NCBI GenBank assembly: GCA_002311345.1
Contig: DCAA01000026.1
Location: 355-48,020, forward strand
Length of the DNA stretch: 47,666 bases
DNA from: Planctomycetes bacterium UBA1146
GTDB lineage: Bacteria > Planctomycetota > UBA8108 > UBA1146
Reading direction: 5' to 3'
Shown here: piece after piece, positions 26,243-35,068 of the stretch
Numbering within the stretch: position 1 is the stretch's first letter
How the letters are laid out: every line of letters begins with the position of its first letter
The notes under the pieces: generated by a model
What the model was told of the DNA's origin: nothing
What the model saw: only the letters and a program-made list of their open reading frames with translations
Database searches by the model: none
Made by a program: the position numbers and the translations under genes

Positions 26243-27871
26243 GTGAAGCCGTTCCAGGACCGATTAGAAAAACTGCTCAACAAGATCTCCGGCAAGGATT
26301 CAGTCAAGTTCGAGCAGATCCTCAAAATCCTCCCCGAGTTGAAAACCAAGCAAAAGAAGTTGGTTCAGGTGCGAACACTGCTGGCAAAACTCGGCTGCGA
26401 GATCACCGGCATCACCACGCCTGACCTCGACTCGCTTGTATTCAATCACGAGGAAGCAAAAAAGGCCGAGAAGGAACTCGAGGAAGATAACACGGCAGAA
26501 GCCGAGGAGATGGCGGTCAAGGCTCTCGATGACCCGATCCGAATGTACTTCTCGCAGATGGCTGCCATTCCGTTACTGACCAGAGATGAGGAGATCCTTT
26601 ACGCCAAGGAAATCGAAAAGAGCCAGAAGGAGCTGGTCCGCCACATCTACCAGACCGCTCTCGGACAGGATGAAGCGCTCCAGTTGCTGGAGCAGATCCT
26701 GATCCAGACCCGTCTCGTAGAAAAAAGTCTCGACCTGACTCTCTCGCGTAAGGGGGATCGCCATGCCTTCTTCGATCGCCTGCAGAAGGAACTCCCCAGG
26801 ATGCGTTCTCTGTTCGAGATGAATACGCTCGAATCGCTCGACCTGGAGGAACTGCCTCTGTCGGACAGGACTGATCGACCAGATCTGGAGAAGCGACTGC
26901 ATAACCGCGTTCTTCGTCTGGCAAGGATGCTCGAGTCGTACATGGTGAAGATGAAGTACGTGACCCGGTGGCAGGACAAGATCGCCAAACTTGGTAGAAA
27001 ACTCGAAGTCGTGATCGTCGGTCTTCGAGTTCGCAATAAGAGAGCCATCGCCACCGAGTTCGATGAAATCAACGAGGCCATCCTCGAGCCTTACCCGGCC
27101 TTCATCGAGCGAGGACGGGAAATCACTCGCCAGTTCAAGCGTTACGAGGCCGCCAAGGGCAGCCTGTCCTCGGGCAACCTACGTCTGGTCGTCAGCGTTG
27201 CGAAGAAATACCGCGGACGCGGCCTCACCTTCCTGGACCTGATCCAGGAGGGCAATACAGGTTTGATGCGTGCCTGTGAGAAATACGAGTACCGTAAAGG
27301 ATACAAGTTCTCGACCTATGCTACCTGGTGGATTCGCCAGGCGATCAGTCGTGCCATCGCCGAGAAATCGCGTATGGTTCGCCTGCCAGTTTATATGTCC
27401 GAAACGATGAGCAAGCTGGGTGGAGTCAGTCGTGAGCAACTGCAGAAGACGGGCCGACGCCCGGACCTGCACGAGATCGCAATTATTCTGGAAGTTCCCG
27501 TGGAGGAACTGCAATCGATGATCCGCCTGAGCCGATCCCCCGTGTCCCTCTCCACTCCTGTTGGATCGGAGGATGATTCCACATTCGGAGATTTCATCGA
27601 AGACCACCGTTTTACTGCACCTTCGGAATCGATCTCAGCGGCAGCATTGAAGGGTCGCATGGTGAATGTGCTGGAGACATTGAGTCTTCGTGAGCGCGAG
27701 GTGATCAAGATGAGATTCGGCATTGGTCGCGACGACACCTACACGCTGGAAGAACTGGGAAAGAAATTCAAGGTCACGCGAGAGCGTATCCGACAGATCG
27801 AGATCCGAGCCTTGAAGAAACTTCGCCATCCGGTTCGATCACGAAATCTGGAAGGATTTCTGGACGATTGA
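26243..27871 (+). CDS. rpoD: Primary sigma factor RpoD/SigA
   Basis: A 542-residue sigma-70 protein. A region 1.1-like domain occupies about 1-75, and region 1.2 begins at DDPIRMYFSQM. A non-conserved stretch follows, then region 2 (NLRLVVSVAKKYRGRGLTF, DLIQEGNTGLMRACEKYEYRKG, FSTYATWWIRQAISRA). Region 3 and region 4 (REREVIKMRFG, VTRERIRQIEIRALKKL) complete it. These are the hallmarks of the housekeeping sigma. The GTG at 26243 follows GGAGG. The upstream 196 bp holds no gene I can support. It is followed by a long hairpin between it and the convergent FabZ-like gene. Confidence 0.95.
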   Translation: MKPFQDRLEKLLNKISGKDSVKFEQILKILPELKTKQKKLVQVRTLLAKLGCEITGITTPDLDSLVFNHEEAKKAEKELEEDNTAEAEEMAVKALDDPIRMYFSQMAAIPLLTRDEEILYAKEIEKSQKELVRHIYQTALGQDEALQLLEQILIQTRLVEKSLDLTLSRKGDRHAFFDRLQKELPRMRSLFEMNTLESLDLEELPLSDRTDRPDLEKRLHNRVLRLARMLESYMVKMKYVTRWQDKIAKLGRKLEVVIVGLRVRNKRAIATEFDEINEAILEPYPAFIERGREITRQFKRYEAAKGSLSSGNLRLVVSVAKKYRGRGLTFLDLIQEGNTGLMRACEKYEYRKGYKFSTYATWWIRQAISRAIAEKSRMVRLPVYMSETMSKLGGVSREQLQKTGRRPDLHEIAIILEVPVEELQSMIRLSRSPVSLSTPVGSEDDSTFGDFIEDHRFTAPSESISAAALKGRMVNVLETLSLREREVIKMRFGIGRDDTYTLEELGKKFKVTRERIRQIEIRALKKLRHPVRSRNLEGFLDD

Positions 27872-27911
27872 ACAGCGACTGGATGAGAAATAGAGATTGA
27901 ACAAAAGAGTC

Positions 27912-27957
27912 GGACCTGACGAGCGCCCCCCCGCCGATTCGGCGGGTGTCAGGATCC
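27912..27957. terminator. Bidirectional hairpin between rpoD and the FabZ-like gene
   Basis: An inner perfect stem cccgccg/cggcggg (loop att) sits inside an outer stem GGACCTGAC/GTCAGG(A)TCC. It lies between two convergent stops, 41 bp after rpoD. Neither side has a T-run, so it is either a strong non-canonical terminator or an RNA-stabilising 3' structure. Confidence 0.55.
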
Positions 27958-27970
27958 CGGCTCTTCTCAT

Positions 27971-28492
27971 CTATTCAGAACCTGATCCCATCACCCAGCG
28001 GGCTCTGATGAAATCCACCCCCCCCACGCTCACTCCTCCCTCGAAGAGATTGTTGGCATCATCGATTTCACGAACGAGGTGAGCACGCAGGTGCAGGATT
28101 CCCGGCACCACCATCTCCGAATCCACTTCGAGGGTCTCGATCTCCGTCAGATGAGGAATCTTCGTCCCCTGCCCGCTCTTCCACACGCTCGGGGTGGTAG
28201 TGGGAGGATCTACGGCCGCGAGCAGAACCACGAGAGACAACTGTTCCAGTGCAGTCATGGCGGTCGTCGAGGGGAAAACGAACTTGTTTTTCTCGCCCAC
28301 CGCCGAGACATCTCCTCCGGAAACCGCCTTCTGGGCGACAGCCATCTCCCCTGGCTCGAGAGATAGGACTCGATCGATCAGGATTCGGTCCTTCGACAGC
28401 GGTAGAAGGAGACGAAGATCCTCCGCATCCAGCGACAATACCCCGTCCCCGAGGATTCGATGTCGATCCCAGCGCGCTTCCTCGGCCGTCAT
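27971..28492 (-). CDS. FabZ-like hotdog-fold protein lacking dehydratase catalytic residues
   Basis: A 173-residue protein that follows the FabZ 3-hydroxyacyl-ACP dehydratase pattern. LLLPLSKDRILIDRVLSLEPGE (given as positions 28-49) corresponds to the LLPHRYPFLLVDRV start. VVPGILHLRAHLV corresponds to the VVPGDxLxLxxxL strand, and FIRARWVMG to the C-terminal strand. The His of GHFP is replaced (KFVFP, position 72 is Val), and the catalytic Glu position aligns with Thr80. It is therefore probably not an active dehydratase; acyl-ACP or acyl-CoA binding is possible. The ATG at 28492 follows AAAGG. Convergent with rpoD, divergent from the methyltransferase gene. Confidence 0.6.
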   Translation of the reverse strand: MTAEEARWDRHRILGDGVLSLDAEDLRLLLPLSKDRILIDRVLSLEPGEMAVAQKAVSGGDVSAVGEKNKFVFPSTTAMTALEQLSLVVLLAAVDPPTTTPSVWKSGQGTKIPHLTEIETLEVDSEMVVPGILHLRAHLVREIDDANNLFEGGVSVGGVDFIRARWVMGSGSE

Positions 28493-28574
28493 CGCAGAAG
28501 CACCTTTCTGATTTCTGGCAACCACATGAGGACCGATGGATGGCCCTCTCCCTCTCCGGTAGTCTGACAAACTT

Positions 28575-29324
28575 GTGAGCAAATTCATCCCTTTTCCGCG
28601 CATGGAATCGGAGCACAGCACCTTGGATTCAAATCCACCAAAAAAGAATCTGGCAGCCAGCACGCTCTGCTGCACCTTCGGACAACTGGACATCGAACTG
28701 GATGTGCCCGAAGGAGTCTGGAACCCCACTCCACACGGGATTCTGCTCGGTGAGGTCCTCGAAAAGATGGATTTCAGCGGCGAAAGCATCATCGAACTGG
28801 GGACAGGCTGCGGGGTGCACGCTGTCATACTTGGCCTCAGAGGCGCCCGCGAGTTACTGCTTACAGAAATTGATGACGGAGTTCTCACTCACGCCAAAAA
28901 TAATCTCAAAAAGAATGGCATCGAAACAAAGATTCGCTTTCTTGTCGCAGACTGGATCCAGGTCGATGCAAGTGGATACGATACTCTGGTCGCGAACCCG
29001 CCCTTCTGTGTGGCCGGGAAAAAATATCGCCGATACTTCATCGACACTCTCATCCTGGATGCTCATAAATTGGTCCGCCCTGGTGGAAAGTTGATTTTCA
29101 TCCACTCGTCGATGGCGGATTTCCCACGAACCATCCGCTTGATGGAGGATTGCGGTATGACGGTGCAAATCCTCGGCGAGAAGGAATGTGCCTTCCGCGA
29201 TTACTATTTCGAGGATCCCACCTTCATGACCGAAATGGACAGTGTAGCGGACTCCTACACCCTCCGGGATGGAGTCCACTACGAACGGCTGATGGTATTC
29301 GAGGGAACACTACCGGAGAACTAG
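28575..29324 (+). CDS. SAM-dependent methyltransferase (NPPF-type, N-methyltransferase group)
   Basis: A 249-residue class I methyltransferase. Motif I is IELGTGCG at 73-80 and motif IV is NPPF at 141-144. The NPPF motif marks enzymes that methylate amide or amino nitrogens (PrmC/HemK, RsmC, TrmN6 types). The target here cannot be decided. A GTG at 28575 starts the frame but lacks a clear ribosome site; an ATG at 28602 is an alternative. The TAG stop shares a CTAG palindrome with the stop of the convergent histidine ammonia-lyase gene. Confidence 0.8.
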   Translation: MSKFIPFPRMESEHSTLDSNPPKKNLAASTLCCTFGQLDIELDVPEGVWNPTPHGILLGEVLEKMDFSGESIIELGTGCGVHAVILGLRGARELLLTEIDDGVLTHAKNNLKKNGIETKIRFLVADWIQVDASGYDTLVANPPFCVAGKKYRRYFIDTLILDAHKLVRPGGKLIFIHSSMADFPRTIRLMEDCGMTVQILGEKECAFRDYYFEDPTFMTEMDSVADSYTLRDGVHYERLMVFEGTLPEN

Positions 29325-30817
29325 GGCACCACCGTAGTGCCAGCACGTATCAATTCGGCGGCTTGCTCGAGTTCGGGAGAAAGAAAACGATCACCCTTGC
29401 GTTTGACAATCACCTTTCGGATGGCCCGAATCTTCGACTCCAGACGACGCCCACTACGTAGAGGTCTGCGCAACTCCAGAGCGTCGAGTCCCACCAGCAT
29501 CTCGATGGCAACCACCTGACAGGCCAGAGACGCACATTCGAGCGACTTCTCCGAGGCGTGAGTGGACATGCTGACGTGATCCTCCGTTCCCGCCGAGGTG
29601 ACGATGGAGTCCACCGAGGCCGGATGGGAAAATATTTTCATCCGCGAAACGAGAGCCGCCGCAGTGACCTGTGCCATCATCCAGCCGGATTCGAGTCCCT
29701 CCTGATCGACGAGAAACGCAGGCAAACCCTGATTGGTATCCGGATTCACCATCTTTTCGAGGCGCCGCTCCGAGATGGATGCCAGATCGGTGAGAACGAT
29801 CGCCAGCAGATCTGCGCCATGAGCCACCGGGGCTCCGTGGAAATTTCCCCCCGACAGCACCTCACCGGACTCCGAGAAGATCAGAGGATTGTCGGTTGAG
29901 GAGTTGGCCTCCCTCTCGACGATTTGCTCGATCCAATTGATGGCATCCCTCACGGCACCATGAACCTGGGGAGTACAACGCAATGAATAGGGATCCTGAA
30001 CCCGGTCGCAATCGACATGAGAAGCGACAATCTTGCTGCCCGAGAGCAATGATCGTAGATGACCAGCAACCAAAGACTGTCCCGGATGGGGACGGACTTC
30101 GTGAATGCGAGCGTCAAAGGGTTGAACCGACCCGAGCAGACCCTCTAGGCTCACCGCTGCGGTGACATCGGCCGCATCGACCACCGACCTGGACAACAGC
30201 AGGGCACTAGATAGCATCGCTAACGAGATCTGCACCCCGTTGATGAGTGCGAGTCCCTCCTTCGCCTCCAACTGAATCGGTTTGAGTCCCTTCTTCCGGA
30301 GAGCAGTCTTTCCCGAGACCCACTTTCCATCGACAAGCGCCTGCCCTTCTCCGATGAGCACCTGGGAGAGATGGGCAAGCGGAGCCAGATCGCCACTGGC
30401 TCCGACGGAACCGAGGCGTGGAATACGGGGAAGAATATCGTGCTCCAGCATCGAGAGCAGAAGTTCAATCACCTGAAGTCGAACGCCACTGTTTCCACGC
30501 GCCAGTGCGTTGGCACGTAAGGCTATTGCGAGGCGAACTTCCTCGATTCCAAGAGGCTCGCCAACTCCAGCGGCATGACTTCGGATCAGATTCAATTGCA
30601 AACGACGGACATCGGAGGGTGGAATCCTGACGTTACAGAAGCGCCCGAAACCGGTGTTGATGCCGTAGCAAGGTTCGCTCCCCTTCGCTACCTTGGCCAC
30701 CAGTTTCGCCGAGGCTCGAACGCGGGAACGGGCCCGAGTAGAGAGCCGGAAACTCGCCTCTGCTCTGGCAATAGCATCTAGATCGTCGATGGTGAGGGAT
30801 AGACCATCGATTTTCAC
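29321..30817 (-). CDS. hutH: Histidine ammonia-lyase (aromatic amino acid lyase)
   Basis: A 498-residue lyase converting L-histidine to urocanate and ammonia. The MIO prosthetic group forms from ASG at 140-142 in GASGDLAPL. The catalytic Tyr51 is in the YGINTGFG motif. Other conserved segments are SSTDNPLIF and VNPDTNQGLPAFL. I start it at GTG 30817, preceded by AGGA, because the resulting N-terminus (KIDGLSLTIDDL) matches the family; the much longer open frame upstream has no similarity. No hutU, hutI or hutG gene is in view. The protein could also be a related ammonia-lyase such as tyrosine or phenylalanine specific; His is the default. Confidence 0.88.
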   Translation of the reverse strand: MKIDGLSLTIDDLDAIARAEASFRLSTRARSRVRASAKLVAKVAKGSEPCYGINTGFGRFCNVRIPPSDVRRLQLNLIRSHAAGVGEPLGIEEVRLAIALRANALARGNSGVRLQVIELLLSMLEHDILPRIPRLGSVGASGDLAPLAHLSQVLIGEGQALVDGKWVSGKTALRKKGLKPIQLEAKEGLALINGVQISLAMLSSALLLSRSVVDAADVTAAVSLEGLLGSVQPFDARIHEVRPHPGQSLVAGHLRSLLSGSKIVASHVDCDRVQDPYSLRCTPQVHGAVRDAINWIEQIVEREANSSTDNPLIFSESGEVLSGGNFHGAPVAHGADLLAIVLTDLASISERRLEKMVNPDTNQGLPAFLVDQEGLESGWMMAQVTAAALVSRMKIFSHPASVDSIVTSAGTEDHVSMSTHASEKSLECASLACQVVAIEMLVGLDALELRRPLRSGRRLESKIRAIRKVIVKRKGDRFLSPELEQAAELIRAGTTVVP

Positions 30818-31018
30818 CGCTCGCTTCCTGACGGACACACCTTTATGTCGACGACTCCGGTGTTTCTTCTTGCTCGATCCAGCCACCCTGCACCACCTCT
30901 CCATCGACGGCAGGAAACTACGACCTGCTATCCACCACCGCAAGGTGGACTCGGCTCCGGTGGTATCTCCTCCTGAGGGGTATAGTATGCGGAGGAATCC
31001 CACCGGAACGGAGCAAAC

Positions 31019-32665
31019 TTGTCTATTGAGCGTGAAGAGCTCTCTGTAGACATCCTCTTCGTAGGGGCAGGTCCAGCCTGCCTCACCTCTGCGCTGCATC
31101 TTAAACGACAACTTGCTGCCATGGGAAATCAAGAGGTCGAGGTTGCCGTCATCGAGAAGGGCCTCTCGGTCGGAGCCCACATCCTTTCGGGCGCGGTGGT
31201 CGATCCCCGCCCCCTCGAAGAACTTCTCGGTGAGGACTGGCGCGATAAGGGAGTTCCCATCGAGGCCTGGGTCGAATCGGAAGAAGTGAGACATCTCTCT
31301 GCCACGAAAGCGACCCGGATTCCTGTGCCACCGATGATGAAGAATCGTGGCTTTCCGATCATCAGTCTGTCCGAGATGGTCTGCTGGCTGAAGGATCGAT
31401 GTGAAGAAGCCGACGTGATGATCTTCGAAGGGTTCCCAGGTAGTGAGTTCCTGCGAGATGAGAAGGGGCAGATCACTGGAGTGAGGACGATGGACAAGGG
31501 ACTCGATGCCAGCGGCAATCCGGGGCCCAACTTCGAACCAGGCGCAGACATCCACGCCCGCTGCACAGTGCTTGGTGAGGGTGTCCAGGGCTCACTGACC
31601 AAGCAGTTGGTCGAAGAACAACAACTCCAGGGGCGTAATCCACAGATCTTCGGTACTGGCGGAAAGGAACTGTGGCGCCTACCAGCAGGGCAATTCCCCG
31701 CCGGCAAGGTTCTTCATACCTCCGGCTGGCCGCTTTCATCGTCGCAGTACGGCGGCTCGTGGATCTACGGCCTGTCCGGCAACCGAGTTTCGGTCGGATT
31801 CGTGACCTCACTCGATGGAAAGCAGCCATGGAACGATCCGTGGGAAAACTTCCAGCGCTGGAAAGAACACCCCTTCATCGCCAAGATTCTCGAAGGGGGA
31901 GAGATCCTCAAGGCGGGAGTAAAATGCCTACCGGAGGGAGGGTACTGGTCCCGACCGCGTCCGTGGGGGCGTGGCTTCCTGATCATCGGCGACTCGGGAT
32001 CGAACCTGAACGTGAGTCGTCTCAAGGGTGTCCACACGGCGATGAAGACCGGGCTCCTGGCCGCAGAAACCCTGCTGGAAGCGCTCCGGAAGGACGATTT
32101 CAGTGCCGATACTCTGAGCAACTACGAACAAAGATTCGAACAGTCCTGGCTCAAGGATGAACTCTACCGGGTCCGGAATTATCGCGCAGAATTTCAGGGG
32201 CGTGGATTCTGGAGCGGAGCGATTCGTGCAGGATTCAAGTATCTGCTCGGAGGCATCGGTAAGGAGTTCGCGCCCATCGAGGAGGACCACCTGGCGATGC
32301 TACAGTTGAGCGAGGCATCTCCCGAACCACCCACACCTTCCTACGACGGAAAACGATTGATCGACAAAGTCACTCAGGTTTTCCACGCCGGATCGTTCCA
32401 CTCCGAGCAGCAGCCGAGCCATCTGAAGGTGGCCGATACCGATCTGTGTGCATCCCGCTGCAAGGAAGAATATGGGAATCCCTGTCAACACTTCTGTCCC
32501 GCCAATGTCTACCAGATGGTGGATGACGGGTCCGGGGCGAAACGTCTTCAGATAAACCACTCCAATTGTGTACACTGCAAGACCTGTGACATCCTGGATC
32601 CGTACCAGATCATCACCTGGACCGTTCCTTCCGATGCCGGAGGTCCCAAGTACCAGGGTCTTTAG
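31019..32665 (+). CDS. Electron transfer flavoprotein-ubiquinone oxidoreductase
   Basis: A 548-residue ETF-QO that passes electrons from fatty- and amino-acid dehydrogenases, via ETF, to quinone. The FAD-binding GAGPA is near 16-20. The C-terminal [4Fe-4S] domain carries the conserved cysteines in NPCQHFCPANVYQM and NCVHCKTCDILDP. The enzyme is monotopic membrane-bound. A TTG at 31019 after GGAG is the start. It is divergent from hutH, with 201 bp between; TATAGT near 30981 may be a -10 element for this gene, but no good -35 is visible. ETF alpha/beta genes are not in the window. Confidence 0.95.
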   Translation: MSIEREELSVDILFVGAGPACLTSALHLKRQLAAMGNQEVEVAVIEKGLSVGAHILSGAVVDPRPLEELLGEDWRDKGVPIEAWVESEEVRHLSATKATRIPVPPMMKNRGFPIISLSEMVCWLKDRCEEADVMIFEGFPGSEFLRDEKGQITGVRTMDKGLDASGNPGPNFEPGADIHARCTVLGEGVQGSLTKQLVEEQQLQGRNPQIFGTGGKELWRLPAGQFPAGKVLHTSGWPLSSSQYGGSWIYGLSGNRVSVGFVTSLDGKQPWNDPWENFQRWKEHPFIAKILEGGEILKAGVKCLPEGGYWSRPRPWGRGFLIIGDSGSNLNVSRLKGVHTAMKTGLLAAETLLEALRKDDFSADTLSNYEQRFEQSWLKDELYRVRNYRAEFQGRGFWSGAIRAGFKYLLGGIGKEFAPIEEDHLAMLQLSEASPEPPTPSYDGKRLIDKVTQVFHAGSFHSEQQPSHLKVADTDLCASRCKEEYGNPCQHFCPANVYQMVDDGSGAKRLQINHSNCVHCKTCDILDPYQIITWTVPSDAGGPKYQGL

Positions 32666-32710
32666 TGCTCGAGACGGGAAACACGAGGATTTCCACGACG
32701 CTTGCTCAAC

Positions 32711-32738
32711 TTGACCGCATACATCGTGATTCTATGAT
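32711..32738 (+). promoter_or_regulatory. Sigma-70 promoter for the DRE-TIM acyltransferase gene
   Basis: TTGACC (32711-32716) and TATGAT (32733-32738) are 16 nt apart, close to the TTGACA/TATAAT consensus. Transcription would start near 32745, giving a 49-nt leader before the ATG at 32794, which itself follows AAGGAGGG. Confidence 0.7.
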
Positions 32739-32793
32739 CGGGTTATCCTGTATTTCCCCCTGTCGGGAGAAAGAGCCAAACAAGGAGGGTTAG

Positions 32794-34050
32794 ATGGCCC
32801 AGTTCGACGACGGCATCACCGAAGCCGGTGACGATCGAGCGAGAGACCTCATTCACGACTGGAACGTTGTCGAGGCCAGGAGTTCTCGCACCAAGCCCAT
32901 CGAATTCGATGACGAAACTCTCCGTGACGGTCTTCAATCTCCTTCCGTTGTGGATCCCCCCATCGACAAGAAATTTGAGATCCTGCGCCTGATGGATCGT
33001 CTCGGAATCCATACCGCCAACGTCGGTCTCCCCGGAGCCGGTCCTCGAGCGGTGGAGGATGTCACGCGACTGTGTCAGTTGATCGTCGATGAAAAACTCA
33101 GCATCGTTCCCAACTGCGCGGCTCGAACGCACGAGAATGACATCCGTGCCGTCGCCGAAATCAGCCAGAAGATCGGGATTCCCATCGAATGCTGCACCTT
33201 CATCGGATCGAGTCCCATCCGACAGTACACCGAGGACTGGACACTTGAACAGATGCTGGATCATACACGCGTCGCTTCCGATCTCTGTCGACAAGAGGGG
33301 CTCCCTCAGATGTACGTCACCGAGGACACGACCCGCGCAGCCCCCGAGACACTGAAAGCACTTTACACCACCGCCATCGAGCACGGCGCTCGCCGCGCCT
33401 GCGTGTGTGATACGGTCGGCCACGCCACTCCAAGTGGTGTCACAACTCTGATCCATTTCATCCAGGAAATCGTCTCCGATACCGGAGTGGAGGATGTGAA
33501 AATCGACTGGCACGGCCACCGCGACAGGGATCTGGACGTCATCAATTCCATCGCTGCGGTGGAAGCGGGAGCCGACAGGATCCATGGAACTGCCATAGGT
33601 ATCGGCGAAAGATGTGGAAACACTTCGATGGATCTGCTGCTGGTGAATCTCAAGTTGATGGGATTCATCGACAACGACCTGACACTACTGCCTGAATACG
33701 TCAGGACCGTCTCTGAGAGTTGCGAGATTCCGCTGCCAAGGAACTATCCGGTATTCGGCCCCGACGCTTTCGAGACCGCTACCGGCGTCCATGCAGCTGC
33801 GGTGATCAAGGCTTTCCGAAAGAACGACACCTGGCTGGCAAACCGTGTCTATTCGGGAGTCCCCGCTGATGAGTTCGGTCTGTCCCAGAAGATCAGCATC
33901 GGCCCGATGAGCGGACGGTCGAATGTTGTCTTCTGGCTCGAACAACATTCCATCGAACCCACCGAAGAGATCGTTTCGAAGATCTTTGATCACGCCAAGC
34001 AGGCCGATCGACTCCTCTCCGATGCTGAAATCATGCAATTGACCCGCTGA
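32794..34050 (+). CDS. DRE-TIM metallolyase, 2-isopropylmalate synthase-like
   Basis: A 418-residue enzyme of the DRE-TIM family (2-isopropylmalate, homocitrate and citramalate synthases, HMG-CoA lyase). The motif DDETLRDGLQ (39-48) and the metal-binding HGH (240-242) are present, as is the GERCGNTSMD segment. It lacks the C-terminal leucine-binding regulatory domain of normal LeuA (about 500 residues), so it would not be feedback inhibited in the usual way. A branched-chain or lysine synthesis step is plausible because an isopropylmalate-type dehydrogenase lies 1 kb away on the other strand. The acceptor keto acid cannot be told from sequence. It has its own promoter at 32711-32738. Confidence 0.82.
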   Translation: MAQFDDGITEAGDDRARDLIHDWNVVEARSSRTKPIEFDDETLRDGLQSPSVVDPPIDKKFEILRLMDRLGIHTANVGLPGAGPRAVEDVTRLCQLIVDEKLSIVPNCAARTHENDIRAVAEISQKIGIPIECCTFIGSSPIRQYTEDWTLEQMLDHTRVASDLCRQEGLPQMYVTEDTTRAAPETLKALYTTAIEHGARRACVCDTVGHATPSGVTTLIHFIQEIVSDTGVEDVKIDWHGHRDRDLDVINSIAAVEAGADRIHGTAIGIGERCGNTSMDLLLVNLKLMGFIDNDLTLLPEYVRTVSESCEIPLPRNYPVFGPDAFETATGVHAAAVIKAFRKNDTWLANRVYSGVPADEFGLSQKISIGPMSGRSNVVFWLEQHSIEPTEEIVSKIFDHAKQADRLLSDAEIMQLTR

Positions 34051-34084
34051 TTTTTTTCGAATCGAACCGCAACGGTATGCGGAG

Positions 34085-35056
34085 TCAGGGCACGAATGGC
34101 AATCTCAACTCACCCCGATAGCGGCCGGTATCCTGCCCCACCTGACCTTCCCAGTTGAGAGTGGTGCCTTCCTCGGCGTGAGATCTCCTGACAGAGGCGA
34201 GCAGGTGGACGACTCCATCTCCGAGGGCCATCGAGGTGACCTTTGCCACTGCTTTCTCATCTTCGGCACTCAACAGGTCATCGCCGACCTTGATGGGAGC
34301 AAGTTCCGACCGATCCGGATCTGCCATCGAAATACGCCGGAGTTGTCGATTCACGTGACCATAGGTACGGATTCTCGCCAGCACCTCCTGGCCGACGAAG
34401 CAGCCCTTGTCATAAGAGATGGCATCATCGAGTCCAACTTCGGGAGGAAGAGTGCGTGCCGAAACCTCATGACCGATACGGGGAAAACCCGCCTCGATTC
34501 GCGCCCGTTCACTACTGACGGAAGTAGCGAGTGGAACTGCTAGATCTTCCAGTTCTCGCTCGATCTCCTCCACCTTCTCGAGGGGCACGACCAGATCGAA
34601 TCCGCAAGATGGGCACCGTGGGCGGTTCACGATCCAACCGCCACGCCAGGACGCCGATGCAAGGAAGGATCCAGGAACGACATCGGTGAGTTGCTCCGCC
34701 TTGCTGGCAGCAGCAGGTCCCTGGATCGAGACCACTCCGAACAGTCCCCTGACAAGTTCCACATCCTCGAGGATGATGAGCCGTTCGAGTTGCTCGATGA
34801 GTACGCCGCTCATCTCCTCTTCGATAACCAGGAGCAACCCCTTCTCGATTCGATGAACATCGAAATAGGCGAGGATACGTCCCTTGCCATTGAGCAGCGT
34901 TCCGCGGCTACCCGATTCGGACTGGACACGCTTGAGATCGCAAGAGATGAGTCGTTGAAGAAAATCATCGGCATCCGGCCCACCGACAACGACGGTTTCT
35001 AGACTACTCTCGGGGCAGAGTCGGGCACAACCGTCGATGATATTGGTATCGCCCAA
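34085..35056 (-). CDS. ygfZ: YgfZ/GcvT-fold iron-sulfur cluster maturation protein
   Basis: A 323-residue folate-binding protein that assists Fe-S cluster assembly and some tRNA modification enzymes, including MiaB in E. coli (established for the family). The signature KGCFVGQE is at 217-224. The N-terminal part has the GcvT-like fold features (FLQRLISCDL). An RCPSCG pair of cysteines at 148-151 is unusual for YgfZ and may bind metal. A TTG at 35056 after GGAGAAG is the start, 12 bp downstream of the dehydrogenase gene. miaB is present elsewhere in this window (13333-14742). Confidence 0.88.
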   Translation of the reverse strand: MGDTNIIDGCARLCPESSLETVVVGGPDADDFLQRLISCDLKRVQSESGSRGTLLNGKGRILAYFDVHRIEKGLLLVIEEEMSGVLIEQLERLIILEDVELVRGLFGVVSIQGPAAASKAEQLTDVVPGSFLASASWRGGWIVNRPRCPSCGFDLVVPLEKVEEIERELEDLAVPLATSVSSERARIEAGFPRIGHEVSARTLPPEVGLDDAISYDKGCFVGQEVLARIRTYGHVNRQLRRISMADPDRSELAPIKVGDDLLSAEDEKAVAKVTSMALGDGVVHLLASVRRSHAEEGTTLNWEGQVGQDTGRYRGELRLPFVP

Positions 35057-35068
35057 GAACTTCTCCGA

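Noticed and set aside
30818..31555. N-terminal extension of the histidine ammonia-lyase frame up to 31555
   Set aside because: The extra 246 residues lack similarity to the family and overlap the start of the ETF-QO gene on the other strand.
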